Shown here: piece by piece, positions 1-7,350 of the stretch | Layout of the letters: each line of letters opens with the position of its first letter | Position numbering within the stretch: the stretch's first letter is position 1 | NCBI GenBank assembly: GCA_001872995.1 | Contig: MNXO01000001.1 | Location: 1-12,874, forward strand | Direction: 5' to 3' | DNA from: Bacteroidetes bacterium CG2_30_32_10 | GTDB lineage: Bacteria > Bacteroidota > Bacteroidia > Bacteroidales > CG2-30-32-10 | Length of the DNA stretch: 12,874 nucleotides | Notes under the pieces: model-generated | What the model saw: only the letters and a program-made list of their open reading frames with translations | Told to the model about the DNA's origin: nothing | Database searches by the model: none | Made by a program: the position numbers and the translations under genes

Positions 1-308
1 ATCAATCAACCACATTAACTTATACATTGGATAAGTCAAGCAATGTAAGCTTAATTGTTTACAATTCTTATGGCAAAGAAGTAAATGTGTTGGTAAACAA
101 CAGCAAGCAAAGCGAAGGATTACATAATGTAGTTTTAAGCGGAAGCAAATTGAGATCAATCAACCACATTAACTTATACATTGGATAAGTCAAGCAATGT
201 AAGCTTAATTGTTTACAATTCTTATGGCAAAGAAGTAAATGTGTTGGTAAACAACAGCAAGCAAAGCGAAGGATTACATAATGTAGTTTTAAGCGGAAGC
301 AAATTGAG
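1..308. repeat. Exact direct tandem duplication, two 154-bp units
   Basis: Bases 1-154 and 155-308 are identical over all 154 positions with no spacer. The unit lies within the sorting-domain coding sequence and shifts the frame by one. The first copy begins at the very first base of the window, so a longer repeat continuing to the left, or redundancy at a contig end, cannot be excluded. Confidence 0.95.
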
Positions 309-381
309 TGCTGGTGTTTATTATTGCGTACTTAAAACTGATGGCAATGTAATTACTAAGAAAATTACTATTACCAAGTAA
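1..381 (+). pseudogene. 3' end of a secreted protein gene: T9SS type-A sorting domain, frame broken by a duplication
   Basis: This is the C-terminal end of a protein exported by the Bacteroidetes type IX secretion system. The reading frame from base 157 to the TAA at 379-381 encodes a short beta-rich domain with LIVYNSYGKEV, then LSAGVYYCVLKTDG, and ends ITKKITITK, the usual form of the type-A sorting signal that T9SS recognises and removes at the outer membrane. The segment 1-154 is repeated exactly at 155-308. Because 154 is not a multiple of 3, the frame entering from the left (codons from base 3) reads the first copy, then runs out of frame to a TAA at 186-188, while the correct frame of the second copy is preceded by an in-frame TGA at 151-153. 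With one copy removed the frame is continuous to 381. Either the allele is truncated and has lost its signal, or the duplication is an assembly error. The rest of the protein lies outside the window, so its function is unknown. A TTG at 181 is not a credible start. Confidence 0.75.
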
Positions 382-394
382 TTGCAATTGTTTC

Positions 395-439
395 TTTTAA
401 TAAAAAACCCCTACATTTTGTGGGGGTTTTTTATTAAAA
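395..439 (+). terminator. Strong intrinsic terminator hairpin
   Basis: A perfect 17-bp stem is formed by 395-411 and 423-439 (an AT-rich outer part and a CCCC/GGGG core). It can extend inward through 412-415 / 419-422 with one G-T pair, leaving a three-base loop. The A-run on the left and T-run on the right of the GC core make it a likely bidirectional terminator. It begins 14 bp after the stop codon of the secreted-protein gene and isolates that gene from the carboxyltransferase gene downstream. Confidence 0.9.
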
Positions 440-479
440 TTTTATTTATTTGATTTTAGATAAGCTGAGTAATAATTTA

Positions 480-487
480 TAATTTTG
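480..487 (+). promoter_or_regulatory. Possible -7 box of the carboxyltransferase promoter
   Basis: TAATTTTG fits the Bacteroidetes -7 consensus TAnnTTTG. The nearest TTTG upstream (449-452) is 27 bp away, longer than the usual spacing of about 20, so the -33 element is unconvincing. If used, the transcript would have a leader of about 120 nt before the ATG at 616. The rest of 488-615 is AT-rich with no other structure I can support. Confidence 0.3.
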
Positions 488-615
488 CAAAACATTTTAC
501 TTCTTAATAAAAATAGATTCGTTTAAAACAAATATATTAGTAAGTTGCAACATTTTCATGTTATATAAAGTGCGTGAATAGTAGATTTATATAATAAAGA
601 AATATATATAAACCA

Positions 616-2337
616 ATGAAAAGAAAACTTTTAATTAGAGATTTGACCCTTAGAGATGGACAACAATCTTTGTTTGCTACCAGAATGACCCAAGCGCAAG
701 TAGATAGAGTACTTCCTTATTATAAAGAAGCTAATTTTTATGCTCTAGAAGTATGGGGCGGAGCTATTCCTGATTCTGTGATGAGGTATTTGAATGAGAA
801 TCCTTGGGAAAGATTAGAAACAATTAAAGAAGCGATTGGTGATGTTTCTAAATTAACAGCCCTTTCGAGGGGAAGAAACTTGTTTGGCTATAATCCTTAT
901 CCCGATGAGGTGATCGAAGGCTTTAATAGAAATGCTGTAAAATCAGGCATTGGTATTATGCGAATATTTGATGCTTTGAATGATGTGGAGAATATGAAGT
1001 CCACTATCAAATTTGTTAAGAAAAATGGTGGAATTGCAGATTGTACCATTTGTTATACTGTGGACCCTAAGTTTAAAACAAAAGACCACGTTAAAGCGCT
1101 ACTACATTCTAAGTTATTGCCTCACAATATCTTTACAGATGAATATTTTGTTGATAAAGCAAAAGAATTAGAAAGCCTTGGTGCTGATATGGTTTCGGTA
1201 AAAGATATGGCTGGGCTTATTCCTCCTAATAGAACCGCTAGAATAATAAAAAAATTAAAAGAAACGCTTACTATACCTGTTGATTTTCACACCCATTGTA
1301 CGCCTGGTTTTGGCTTAGCCTCTACATTAATGTCTATTATCAATGGGGTTGATATTGTAGATACTTCGATATGGTGTTTTGCTGGTGGTCCTGCGGCTCC
1401 TTCGTTTGAAATTATTCAACTATTTTGTAACAAACTCAATATTGATACAGGTGTAAATCTTGATGCGGTGGTTAAAATAAATAATGAACTTAAAGAAATA
1501 CGCAAAGAACTTGCTCCTTTTGACAGTTACCAAGATAGAATTCCCATCGATTTTGATATTACCAAAGATAAATTGCCAGCAGAAATTGAAAAACTTTTTG
1601 AGGATGCCATTTTGTATGCACAAACAGGCAAACAAGCAGAGTTATTGGAGGCATGTTATCAAATAGAAAAATATTTCAACTTTCCCGAACCTGATGAAAA
1701 TGTAAAGTTTGCCGAAATTCCGGGAGGGATGTACACCAATATGTTGGCACAACTAAAACAGTTAAAACTAGAAGCATTATTGCCAAGAGTATTAGAAATA
1801 ATACCTACGGTAAGACTTGCTGCTGGTTGCCCCCCATTGGTAACTCCAACAAGTCAAATTGTGGGTGTGCAAGCGGTAAATTGTGTTATTGATGAAAACA
1901 AAGGCATGCCATACTATACCACCAAGTCAATTCAATTTGTAAATTTAGTAAAAGGTTCTTATGGCAAAACGCCTATACCTATTAATCCTGAATTTAGGCT
2001 GAAAATTGCGGGTGTTAAAGAAGAAACTCCCTATAATCCATCTTATCATAGAAAACCTGAAAATCCTATTTTTGAAGAATATGGTGGTGTTAAGTTAGCA
2101 AATAATGAAAAAGAAGAATTGCTTCTTGAGCTTTTTCCTTCAGTAGCTAATAAATACTTAAAAGATAAAATTGAAGAAAAATATTTGGCTGAAATATATT
2201 GCGTTGAGGAAGAAAAGAGAAAAAAAATCGAGGAGGAGAAAGCTAAATACGCACACCTAACCCCTGAAGAGAAAGAACAACGATTGTTACACGGATTATA
2301 TAACTACAATTGGACTACTTTTGGTAAATACGAATAA
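616..2337 (+). CDS. Biotin-dependent carboxyltransferase subunit (oxaloacetate decarboxylase alpha / pyruvate carboxylase subunit B type)
   Basis: The 573-residue protein is the carboxyltransferase of a biotin enzyme acting on pyruvate/oxaloacetate. An HMGL-like TIM barrel covers about residues 5-270: the metal/substrate loop RDLTLRDGQQS (8-18), EVWGGA (45-50), the SVKDMAGL segment (194-201) whose Lys196 is the expected carboxylated lysine, and the metal-binding pair in DFHTH (His225, His227). The conserved PYC/OADA domain follows, with PGGMYTN (369-375) and CPPLVTPTSQIVG (405-417). The C-terminus is a charged helix (about 495-555) ending in NWTTFGKYE. There is no biotinyl domain and no MKM biotinylation motif, so a separate biotin carrier must be supplied by another gene. 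No carrier, biotin carboxylase or OadB/OadG-type membrane subunit is encoded nearby, so it remains open whether it decarboxylates oxaloacetate, carboxylates pyruvate or transfers carboxyl groups. A MATE gene begins 36 bp downstream. Family assignment is firm; the exact reaction is not. Confidence 0.88.
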   Translation: MKRKLLIRDLTLRDGQQSLFATRMTQAQVDRVLPYYKEANFYALEVWGGAIPDSVMRYLNENPWERLETIKEAIGDVSKLTALSRGRNLFGYNPYPDEVIEGFNRNAVKSGIGIMRIFDALNDVENMKSTIKFVKKNGGIADCTICYTVDPKFKTKDHVKALLHSKLLPHNIFTDEYFVDKAKELESLGADMVSVKDMAGLIPPNRTARIIKKLKETLTIPVDFHTHCTPGFGLASTLMSIINGVDIVDTSIWCFAGGPAAPSFEIIQLFCNKLNIDTGVNLDAVVKINNELKEIRKELAPFDSYQDRIPIDFDITKDKLPAEIEKLFEDAILYAQTGKQAELLEACYQIEKYFNFPEPDENVKFAEIPGGMYTNMLAQLKQLKLEALLPRVLEIIPTVRLAAGCPPLVTPTSQIVGVQAVNCVIDENKGMPYYTTKSIQFVNLVKGSYGKTPIPINPEFRLKIAGVKEETPYNPSYHRKPENPIFEEYGGVKLANNEKEELLLELFPSVANKYLKDKIEEKYLAEIYCVEEEKRKKIEEEKAKYAHLTPEEKEQRLLHGLYNYNWTTFGKYE

Positions 2338-2373
2338 AGTTTCAATTAACAACATTTATATATAATCCATTTA

Positions 2374-3753
2374 ATGTTAAAAGACCTCACTGTTGGTAAA
2401 GAGAGTAAGCTAATATTATTATTTGCATTACCTATGCTTTTGGGTAATGTATTTCAACAACTTTATAATATTATAGATAGTATTATTGTTGGTCAATACC
2501 TTGGCAAAGAAGCATTGGCTGCAGTTGGCGCTTCTTTTCCTGTTATTTTTGTTTTAATATCCTTAATAATTGGGATTTCTTCAGGTTCAACTATTATTAT
2601 TTCTCAGTATTTTGGTGCTAAACAATATGACAATGTTAAGCGAGCCATAGATACGATGTTTATTATGCTATTCTTTGCTTCTTTAGCTATAACTTTTATT
2701 GGGATTGCTTTTAGTCACACCATATTCAACCTAATGAAACTTCCCGCAGAAATAATGGATTCGGCAATTTTATTTTTTAACATAATAATTAGTGGGGTAA
2801 TATTGCTCTTTGGGTTTAATGGGACTTCTGCCGTTTTACGCGGATTAGGTGATTCAAAAACCCCATTATATTTTCTAATTATTTCTACTATTTTAAATAT
2901 TATTCTTGTAATACTTTTTATTGTTGTTTTTAAGTGGGGTATTGCTGGTGCAGCTATTGCTACACTTATTTCTCAGGGTGTTTCGTTTGCACTTGCCGTA
3001 ATTTACTTAAATAAATACTATACAATTATTAAATTTTCATTTAGAAACATTGTTTTTGATAAAGATATTTTTAATAAAAGTCTTAAAATTGGGATCCCAT
3101 CTGGTTTGCAACAAACTTTTGTTGCTATTGGTATGATGGCATTGATGAGAATTGTTTCTGACTTTGGTACAAATACCATAGCCGCTTATACAGTTGCCGG
3201 TAGAATTGATTCTTTTGCTGCGATGCCTGCAATGAATTTTTCCATGGCTTTATCTACTTTCGTTGGGCAAAATATTGGAGCCAATAAAATTGATAGAGTT
3301 AGAAAAGGATATGTAGCTACTCTTTGGATGACGGGTATTCTTTCGGTTATTGTTACATTATCTGTGTATTTTTTCGGAGGACAAATGATGTCGCTTTTTA
3401 CTTACGACCCTGAAGTGATTCGCATTGGTAAATCCTATCTAATTATTGTTAGTTCTTTTTATATTCTTTTTTCTTTTATGTTTGCAAATAATGGAGTGAT
3501 GAGAGGAGCAGGAGACACACTGATACCTATGTTTATAACTTTGTTTTCACTATGGTTGCTGCGAATTCCATTTTCTTATATTATATCAGCTCGCATAGGT
3601 AGCGATGGTATTTGGTGGAGTATCCCTTTAGCTTGGTTTTTTGGCTGTTTGCTTTCCTATATATATTATAAAACTGGAAGGTGGAAGCGTAAAGCTGTTA
3701 TTAAACACCCAATAATCGAAGAAATGCCAATTGTGGAACAACTTCCTGATTGA
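2374..3753 (+). CDS. MATE-family multidrug/metabolite efflux transporter
   Basis: The 459-residue inner-membrane protein has about 12 hydrophobic segments in two homologous halves, as usual for Na+- or H+-driven MATE pumps (typically 440-470 residues). The first half opens with the family hallmark: a short N-terminus (LTVGKESKLIL), then LPMLLGNVFQQLYNIID (19-35) and IVGQYLGKEALAAVG (38-52). The second half repeats this pattern from about residue 239 (KIGIPSGLQQ, then GTNTIAAYTVAGRID and FVGQNIGANK). The C-terminus is a short basic and acidic tail. The substrate cannot be read from sequence; cationic drugs, dyes and metabolites are typical of the family. It follows the carboxyltransferase gene by 36 bp on the same strand with no terminator between, so co-transcription is likely, although no functional link is evident. 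The gene converges on the permease operon with only 3 bp between stop codons. Confidence 0.92.
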   Translation: MLKDLTVGKESKLILLFALPMLLGNVFQQLYNIIDSIIVGQYLGKEALAAVGASFPVIFVLISLIIGISSGSTIIISQYFGAKQYDNVKRAIDTMFIMLFFASLAITFIGIAFSHTIFNLMKLPAEIMDSAILFFNIIISGVILLFGFNGTSAVLRGLGDSKTPLYFLIISTILNIILVILFIVVFKWGIAGAAIATLISQGVSFALAVIYLNKYYTIIKFSFRNIVFDKDIFNKSLKIGIPSGLQQTFVAIGMMALMRIVSDFGTNTIAAYTVAGRIDSFAAMPAMNFSMALSTFVGQNIGANKIDRVRKGYVATLWMTGILSVIVTLSVYFFGGQMMSLFTYDPEVIRIGKSYLIIVSSFYILFSFMFANNGVMRGAGDTLIPMFITLFSLWLLRIPFSYIISARIGSDGIWWSIPLAWFFGCLLSYIYYKTGRWKRKAVIKHPIIEEMPIVEQLPD

Positions 3754-3756
3754 TAT

Positions 3757-5019
3757 TTATTGATTACTTCGTATTGCTTCTACAGGATTTAACCTTGATG
3801 CTGAATAGGCAGGAATTAAACCAGAAATTAAGCCAATAATGGTAGATAAGACAATACCAAAAAGAATGTTGCCTTGAGATAAGCTAATTGAAAAATCAAA
3901 AACATAGGTAGCTATTAATGTTCCTGCAAATATTAAAAACAATCCTATAATTCCCCCCATTAAACAGAGAAAGATAGATTCGAAAAGAAATTGAAACAAT
4001 ATAAAGTAGTTTTTTGCACCTAATGATTTTTGAATGCCAATAATATTGGTTCTTTCCTTAACAGAAACGAACATAATATTTGCTATTCCGAAACCTCCAA
4101 CTAGTATCGAAAAGCCACCTATTATCCATCCAACAATTTTTATAATTTTGAAAATATCTTCCACTCCCTTTGTAAGCAAGCTTGATTCATTTAAAGCAAA
4201 ATCGTCTTCTACCGATGGTTTAAGTCTTCTTACTGATCGCATTACACCTGTTAATTCATCTTTTAATTCTTCATTCGATACATTTGTTTTCGCTTTAACC
4301 ATAATGGTTGGGTCGAACCCTTCAAAATTAAGGTCTATAAGGTTTTTAGCAAAATTGATAGGAATAACCACCATTTTATCGGCACTATTACCAAAAGTAC
4401 TTTCACCTTCTTTTTTTAAAACCCCGATTACTTGAATTTTTCTTCCTAAAACTTTTATTTCATTTCCAATAGGGGCAGCACTTGAGAATAATCCTTCTGC
4501 AATAGTATTCCCAATTAATGCAACGTTTCTGCCTCCTGCAAGCTGAGAATAAGTGAAATACCTTCCATCAACAACATCTACAGTCTGTACTTTTTCGTAA
4601 TCATCTGATACGCATAATATTGTTGCATTTTCAACGCTATTACCTGTTTTTTCTACGGTTTTAGACATAGAAAGCAAAAAAGCGCTTGCTTCTGCCGTAT
4701 TACATCTTCTCCTTATTTCTTCTACTTCGCTGGGCTTTGGAACAGGTCGTTTCATATATTTCCACCAAGGATAGTCGCCGCCAAATGACCAAGGCCATTT
4801 GCCAACCAATATTACATTGTTTCCCAAAGACTCAAAACTTTGCTTTATTTGTGTTTCCATTGAATCAACTACCGTAAAAACAGAAACAATTGCAAAAATA
4901 CCAATAGTAATACCCAACAATGATAATATTGTTCTAAGTTTATTAACTATTATTGCCTGAAAAGCAAATATATAGCTTTCTCTAATTAATCTTGCAAATA
5001 AAACTGTTTGATTTTTCAA
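3757..5019 (-). CDS. ABC transporter permease, MacB/FtsX type (stand-alone, no ATPase domain)
   Basis: The 420-residue protein has the MacB permease architecture: TM1 at about 28-52, a large periplasmic MacB_PCD domain (about 55-285), then three more TM helices (about 292-318, 345-370, 383-405). The FtsX-domain signatures are clear: GIANIMFVSVKERTNIIGIQ (311-330) followed by KSLGAK, and IPAYSASRLNPVEAIRSNQ at the C-terminus. Proteins of this type couple a cytoplasmic ATPase to periplasmic movement, as in MacB macrolide/peptide export and lipoprotein handling, rather than forming a classical substrate channel. The start is a TTG at 5017-5019 overlapping the TGA of the ATPase gene (TTGA); the next methionine is residue 54, after TM1, so the TTG is strongly preferred. 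It is the third gene of an operon with MlaE- and MlaF-like genes, and the MlaF-like ATPase is the only ATPase nearby that could energise it. Substrate unknown. Confidence 0.88.
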   Translation of the reverse strand: MKNQTVLFARLIRESYIFAFQAIIVNKLRTILSLLGITIGIFAIVSVFTVVDSMETQIKQSFESLGNNVILVGKWPWSFGGDYPWWKYMKRPVPKPSEVEEIRRRCNTAEASAFLLSMSKTVEKTGNSVENATILCVSDDYEKVQTVDVVDGRYFTYSQLAGGRNVALIGNTIAEGLFSSAAPIGNEIKVLGRKIQVIGVLKKEGESTFGNSADKMVVIPINFAKNLIDLNFEGFDPTIMVKAKTNVSNEELKDELTGVMRSVRRLKPSVEDDFALNESSLLTKGVEDIFKIIKIVGWIIGGFSILVGGFGIANIMFVSVKERTNIIGIQKSLGAKNYFILFQFLFESIFLCLMGGIIGLFLIFAGTLIATYVFDFSISLSQGNILFGIVLSTIIGLISGLIPAYSASRLNPVEAIRSNQ

Positions 5020-5777
5020 CTTTTTGTTGTTAAATGTTTAATCTTTTGCATTAATTTGGTAGAATAAATAAAATCGTTAATTTCTTTATTCTCTGTTATC
5101 AGAATATCATCGTGGTCGCCTTCCCACCATAGCTTTCCGTTATAAATAAAGGCAATTTTATCCCCAATCTCAATCACGGAATTCATATCGTGTGTATTGA
5201 TAACTGTTGTTATTTGGTATTCTTGCGTTATTTCTCTAATTAAATTGTCTATTACAATTGAGTTTTTTGGGTCAAGCCCCGAATTAGGCTCATCGCAAAA
5301 GAGATATTTAGGTTGAGGTGAAATAGCTCTTGCAATAGCCACTCTTTTTTTCATTCCTCCACTCAACTCTGATGGAAATAGCTTGTTGCTGTTAGTTAAG
5401 TTAACCCTTTTAAGGCAAAAGTTAGCTCTTTCTCTTTGTGCTTCTATTGGCATTTCTGTAAACATAGATAGTGGAAACATTACATTTTCTTCAACAGTCA
5501 TTGAATCGAATAAAGCAGAACCTTGAAACAGCATCCCTATTTCTTGCCTTAATTGTTTGCGTTCAGTAAATCCCATTTTTGTTAAAGGGCGTTCATCATA
5601 AAAAATTTCTCCTTCATCTATCTGAAGCAAGCCAACCAAGCACTTCATTAAAACTGTTTTTCCAGAACCACTTTGCCCGATAATCAAATTTGTTTTACCA
5701 CGTTCAAAAAGCACAGAAATATTGCTTATTACCTGATGGTCAAAAAAACGCTTTGATATATTAGCAACTTCTATCAT
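5016..5777 (-). CDS. ABC transporter ATPase, MlaF/Mkl-like
   Basis: The 253-residue nucleotide-binding subunit has every motif intact: Walker A GQSGSGKT (34-41), Q-loop FQGSALFDSM (84-93), signature LSGGMKKR (138-145), Walker B YLFCDEPNSGLDP (158-170) with catalytic Glu163, and the switch His196 (NTHDM). FQGSALFDSMTVEENVMFPL is characteristic of the MlaF/Ttg2A branch that drives phospholipid (or, in other lineages, sterol) movement between inner and outer membranes. The start ATG overlaps the stop of the upstream MlaE-type permease gene (ATGA, 5774-5777), and its own TGA overlaps the TTG start of the MacB/FtsX-type permease. Such tight coupling implies matched translation. MlaE is the expected partner; the ATPase might also serve the MacB-type permease, which has none of its own. 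No MCE/MlaD gene lies in this cluster. Confidence 0.92.
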   Translation of the reverse strand: MIEVANISKRFFDHQVISNISVLFERGKTNLIIGQSGSGKTVLMKCLVGLLQIDEGEIFYDERPLTKMGFTERKQLRQEIGMLFQGSALFDSMTVEENVMFPLSMFTEMPIEAQRERANFCLKRVNLTNSNKLFPSELSGGMKKRVAIARAISPQPKYLFCDEPNSGLDPKNSIVIDNLIREITQEYQITTVINTHDMNSVIEIGDKIAFIYNGKLWWEGDHDDILITENKEINDFIYSTKLMQKIKHLTTKS

Positions 5778-6514
5778 GACAACAAGAGTTGAGTAAGTAT
5801 TAAGTTAAATAGAATAATCAAGATGCTGGCATGAACAACTGCTTTGGTACTTGCTTTCCCAACTTCCAGAGCGCCACCTTCGGTGTAATATCCTTGGTAT
5901 CCAGCAACAGAGGTTATGATAAAAGCAAAAACAACAGTTTTTATCAAAGCATAAAAAACTTCAAATGCCTTAAAATAAGATTGAATTCCAAATACATAAG
6001 TATCAGGAGTTACCGATTGACCTCCAGCACAAGCTATCCAACCACCAAACAAACCAACAAACATACTAATTGTAATAATAATAGGATTGATGAGCATAGC
6101 TGCCACAATTTTTGGAAGAATGAGATAACCTGCTGGGTTAATTCCCATTATTTCGAGTGCATCTATTTGTTCGGTAACTCGCATAGTACCAATTTCAGAA
6201 GCAATACGTGAACCTACTTTGCCTGCTAAAATTAAACTAATAATGGTTGGCGAAAATTCTAATACTAGCGATTGACGAGTAGTGAAACCTACTGTATAAC
6301 GAGGAACCAAAGGGCTATCTATATTATATGCAGTTTGAATAGCCACTACAGCACCCATAAATATTGAAATAATAATGACTATACCTAAAGAATCTAATCC
6401 AATATTGTTTATTTCTAAAAATATTTGCTTTCGATAAATGGAGGCTTTTTCGGGGCGACGCAATACTTGTCGGAGTAATATAAAATATCTTCCTATATGA
6501 TATAGTAGTTGCAT
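5774..6514 (-). CDS. MlaE-family ABC lipid transporter permease
   Basis: The 246-residue inner-membrane permease belongs to the MlaE (YrbE) family, usual length about 240-270. An amphipathic N-terminus is followed by about five hydrophobic segments (near 40-62, 84-100, 134-160, 185-205, 225-245). The family signature is very clear: LAGKVGSRIASEIGTM (96-111), then TEQIDALEIMGINP (114-127). In characterised Mla systems two copies of MlaE join two MlaF ATPases and an MCE (MlaD) hexamer to move phospholipids through the envelope and keep the outer membrane asymmetric. This gene heads a leftward three-gene operon with 4-bp overlaps. The ATG at 6512-6514 has no strong ribosome binding site. The upstream region contains an inverted-repeat element but no promoter I can name. 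Confidence in the family is high; the direction of transport is unknown. Confidence 0.93.
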   Translation of the reverse strand: MQLLYHIGRYFILLRQVLRRPEKASIYRKQIFLEINNIGLDSLGIVIIISIFMGAVVAIQTAYNIDSPLVPRYTVGFTTRQSLVLEFSPTIISLILAGKVGSRIASEIGTMRVTEQIDALEIMGINPAGYLILPKIVAAMLINPIIITISMFVGLFGGWIACAGGQSVTPDTYVFGIQSYFKAFEVFYALIKTVVFAFIITSVAGYQGYYTEGGALEVGKASTKAVVHASILIILFNLILTQLLLS

Positions 6515-6740
6515 TTGAACATTTTTTTGCGAAGTTAATGATTTCTTGACAATTTTAATTATCAGAAAATTTCTTTAATACTAAATTTTAATCAAAGTTT
6601 TTATTCTGTTTTCATTTATATTTATTGTTGTCCGATAAAAATAAGTAAATTTTTTTAAATCATGCTCATCTCATGTTTTTATAAATTTAAGCCACATAAG
6701 GGGCTTTAGTTTGTTGTTGATTACAAATTTTACCAATATC

Positions 6741-6758
6741 TTGTCCCCATAGGGACAA
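6741..6758. repeat. Small palindrome (7-bp arms) inside the inverted-repeat element
   Basis: TTGTCCC at 6741-6747 pairs with GGGACAA at 6752-6758 around the loop CATA. It has a GC-rich core in an otherwise AT-rich region. Confidence 0.75.
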
Positions 6759-6790
6759 AAGGTCGGTAGAATAAGCATAAACGAAACATT

Positions 6791-6811
6791 TTACGTGCCG
6801 TAGGTACGTAA
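6791..6811. repeat. Palindrome (9-bp arms) inside the inverted-repeat element
   Basis: TTACGTGCC at 6791-6799 pairs with GGTACGTAA at 6803-6811 around the loop GTA, with one G-T pair. A run of T follows on the plus strand (6814-6821), so it could also act as a weak terminator for plus-strand transcripts. Confidence 0.75.
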
Positions 6812-6856
6812 CATTTTTTTTATCGGACAACAATGATAAAATATGAAATTTAATCC

Positions 6857-7330
6857 CTAATTAATTATTGGTATCTGTCTTATAAAACCTTCCTGTAAAG
6901 AAATAAAGGTTTCGGTACTCACAATCTCTTGAATAGATTGTATCTTTTCGATGATTATGTTTTTTAAATGCTCATTGTCTTTGGTATATATCTTTATTAG
7001 TAATGAATATTTTCCTGATATATGATGACATTCTACGATTTCGGGTATCTGAGTTATCTTTCTATAAACCTCCTCGTGAGATTTGGTAGTTAGTAAATTT
7101 ACTTGTATGCCTATAAAAGCACAAGTTGAGTATCCCATTCCTTTATGGGATAAGTTAAATTGAGAACCAGAAATTATTTCTGCATTCATCAATCGTTCTA
7201 CCCGCTGATGTATGGCTGCTCCAGAGACTTTGCAGCTTCTGGCAATATCCAAGTAAGGTTTTCTGGCATTTTTAGTTAGTATTTCAAGAATTTTCTTATC
7301 CATACTATCAATTTGAAAGTTATTACTCAT
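6857..7330 (-). CDS. Lrp/AsnC-family transcriptional regulator
   Basis: The 157-residue protein has the usual Lrp/AsnC size and layout. An N-terminal winged helix-turn-helix spans about 8-65: MDKKILEILTKNARKPYLDIA (helices 1-2), then CKVSGAAIHQRVERLMNAEII (recognition helix near 36-48). A linker leads to the RAM ligand-binding and oligomerisation domain (about 70-148), including ECHHISGKYSLLIKIYTKD (100-118). Members bind DNA as dimers to octamers or higher and usually sense amino acids. The gene is divergent from the PLP enzyme gene, with start codons 177 bp apart, which is the classic position for a local regulator of an amino-acid-degrading enzyme, as with mdeR and mdeA in Pseudomonas putida. 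Two 13-bp repeats in the shared promoter region are candidate operators. The effector (methionine or another sulfur amino acid) is inferred from context only. Confidence 0.93.
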   Translation of the reverse strand: MSNNFQIDSMDKKILEILTKNARKPYLDIARSCKVSGAAIHQRVERLMNAEIISGSQFNLSHKGMGYSTCAFIGIQVNLLTTKSHEEVYRKITQIPEIVECHHISGKYSLLIKIYTKDNEHLKNIIIEKIQSIQEIVSTETFISLQEGFIRQIPIIN

Positions 7331-7350
7331 ATTTTGAATTGTTAAGTTTC

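Larger units (their letters stand above)
6624..6834. mobile_element. 211-bp non-coding element with perfect 18-bp terminal inverted repeats (MITE/REP-like)
   Basis: ATTGTTGTCCGATAAAAA at 6624-6641 is exactly the reverse complement of TTTTTATCGGACAACAAT at 6817-6834. Between them lie three smaller palindromes: AAGCC/GGCTT (6689-6706), TTGTCCC/GGGACAA with a four-base loop (6741-6758), and TTACGTGCC/GGTACGTAA with a three-base loop and one G-T pair (6791-6811). The last hairpin is flanked by direct repeats of AACATT (6785-6790 and 6810-6815). Size, ends and lack of coding capacity suit a non-autonomous transposable element or a REP-type intergenic repeat. I see no clear target-site duplication and no transposase in the window, so the mobilising enzyme is unknown. 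Confidence 0.6.
6515..6856. other. 342-bp gene-free region between the regulator and the MlaE gene
   Basis: No credible ORF lies here. Bases 6624-6834 are an inverted-repeat element described separately. Bases 6515-6623 are AT-rich leader sequence for the MlaE-type permease gene (minus strand) and show no convincing promoter match. Bases 6835-6856 directly follow the stop of the Lrp/AsnC gene. Confidence 0.8.

Noticed and set aside
1..308. Start of a CRISPR array or satellite repeat
   Set aside because: There are only two abutting 154-bp copies with no spacers, and they lie within a protein-coding domain.
181..381. A 66-residue stand-alone gene starting with TTG at 181
   Set aside because: It is the C-terminal sorting domain of a larger secreted protein; the same coding pattern continues upstream of the TTG in the duplicated unit, and no promoter or ribosome site precedes it.
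4034..4435. Plus-strand open frame of 133 residues inside the MacB/FtsX-type permease gene
   Set aside because: It is a shadow of a recognisable conserved protein on the minus strand, with no matching family features.
5831..6211. Plus-strand open frame of 126 residues inside the MlaE-type gene
   Set aside because: The MlaE signature is encoded on the opposite strand over the same bases; the plus-strand product has no recognisable features and a shadow-like composition.
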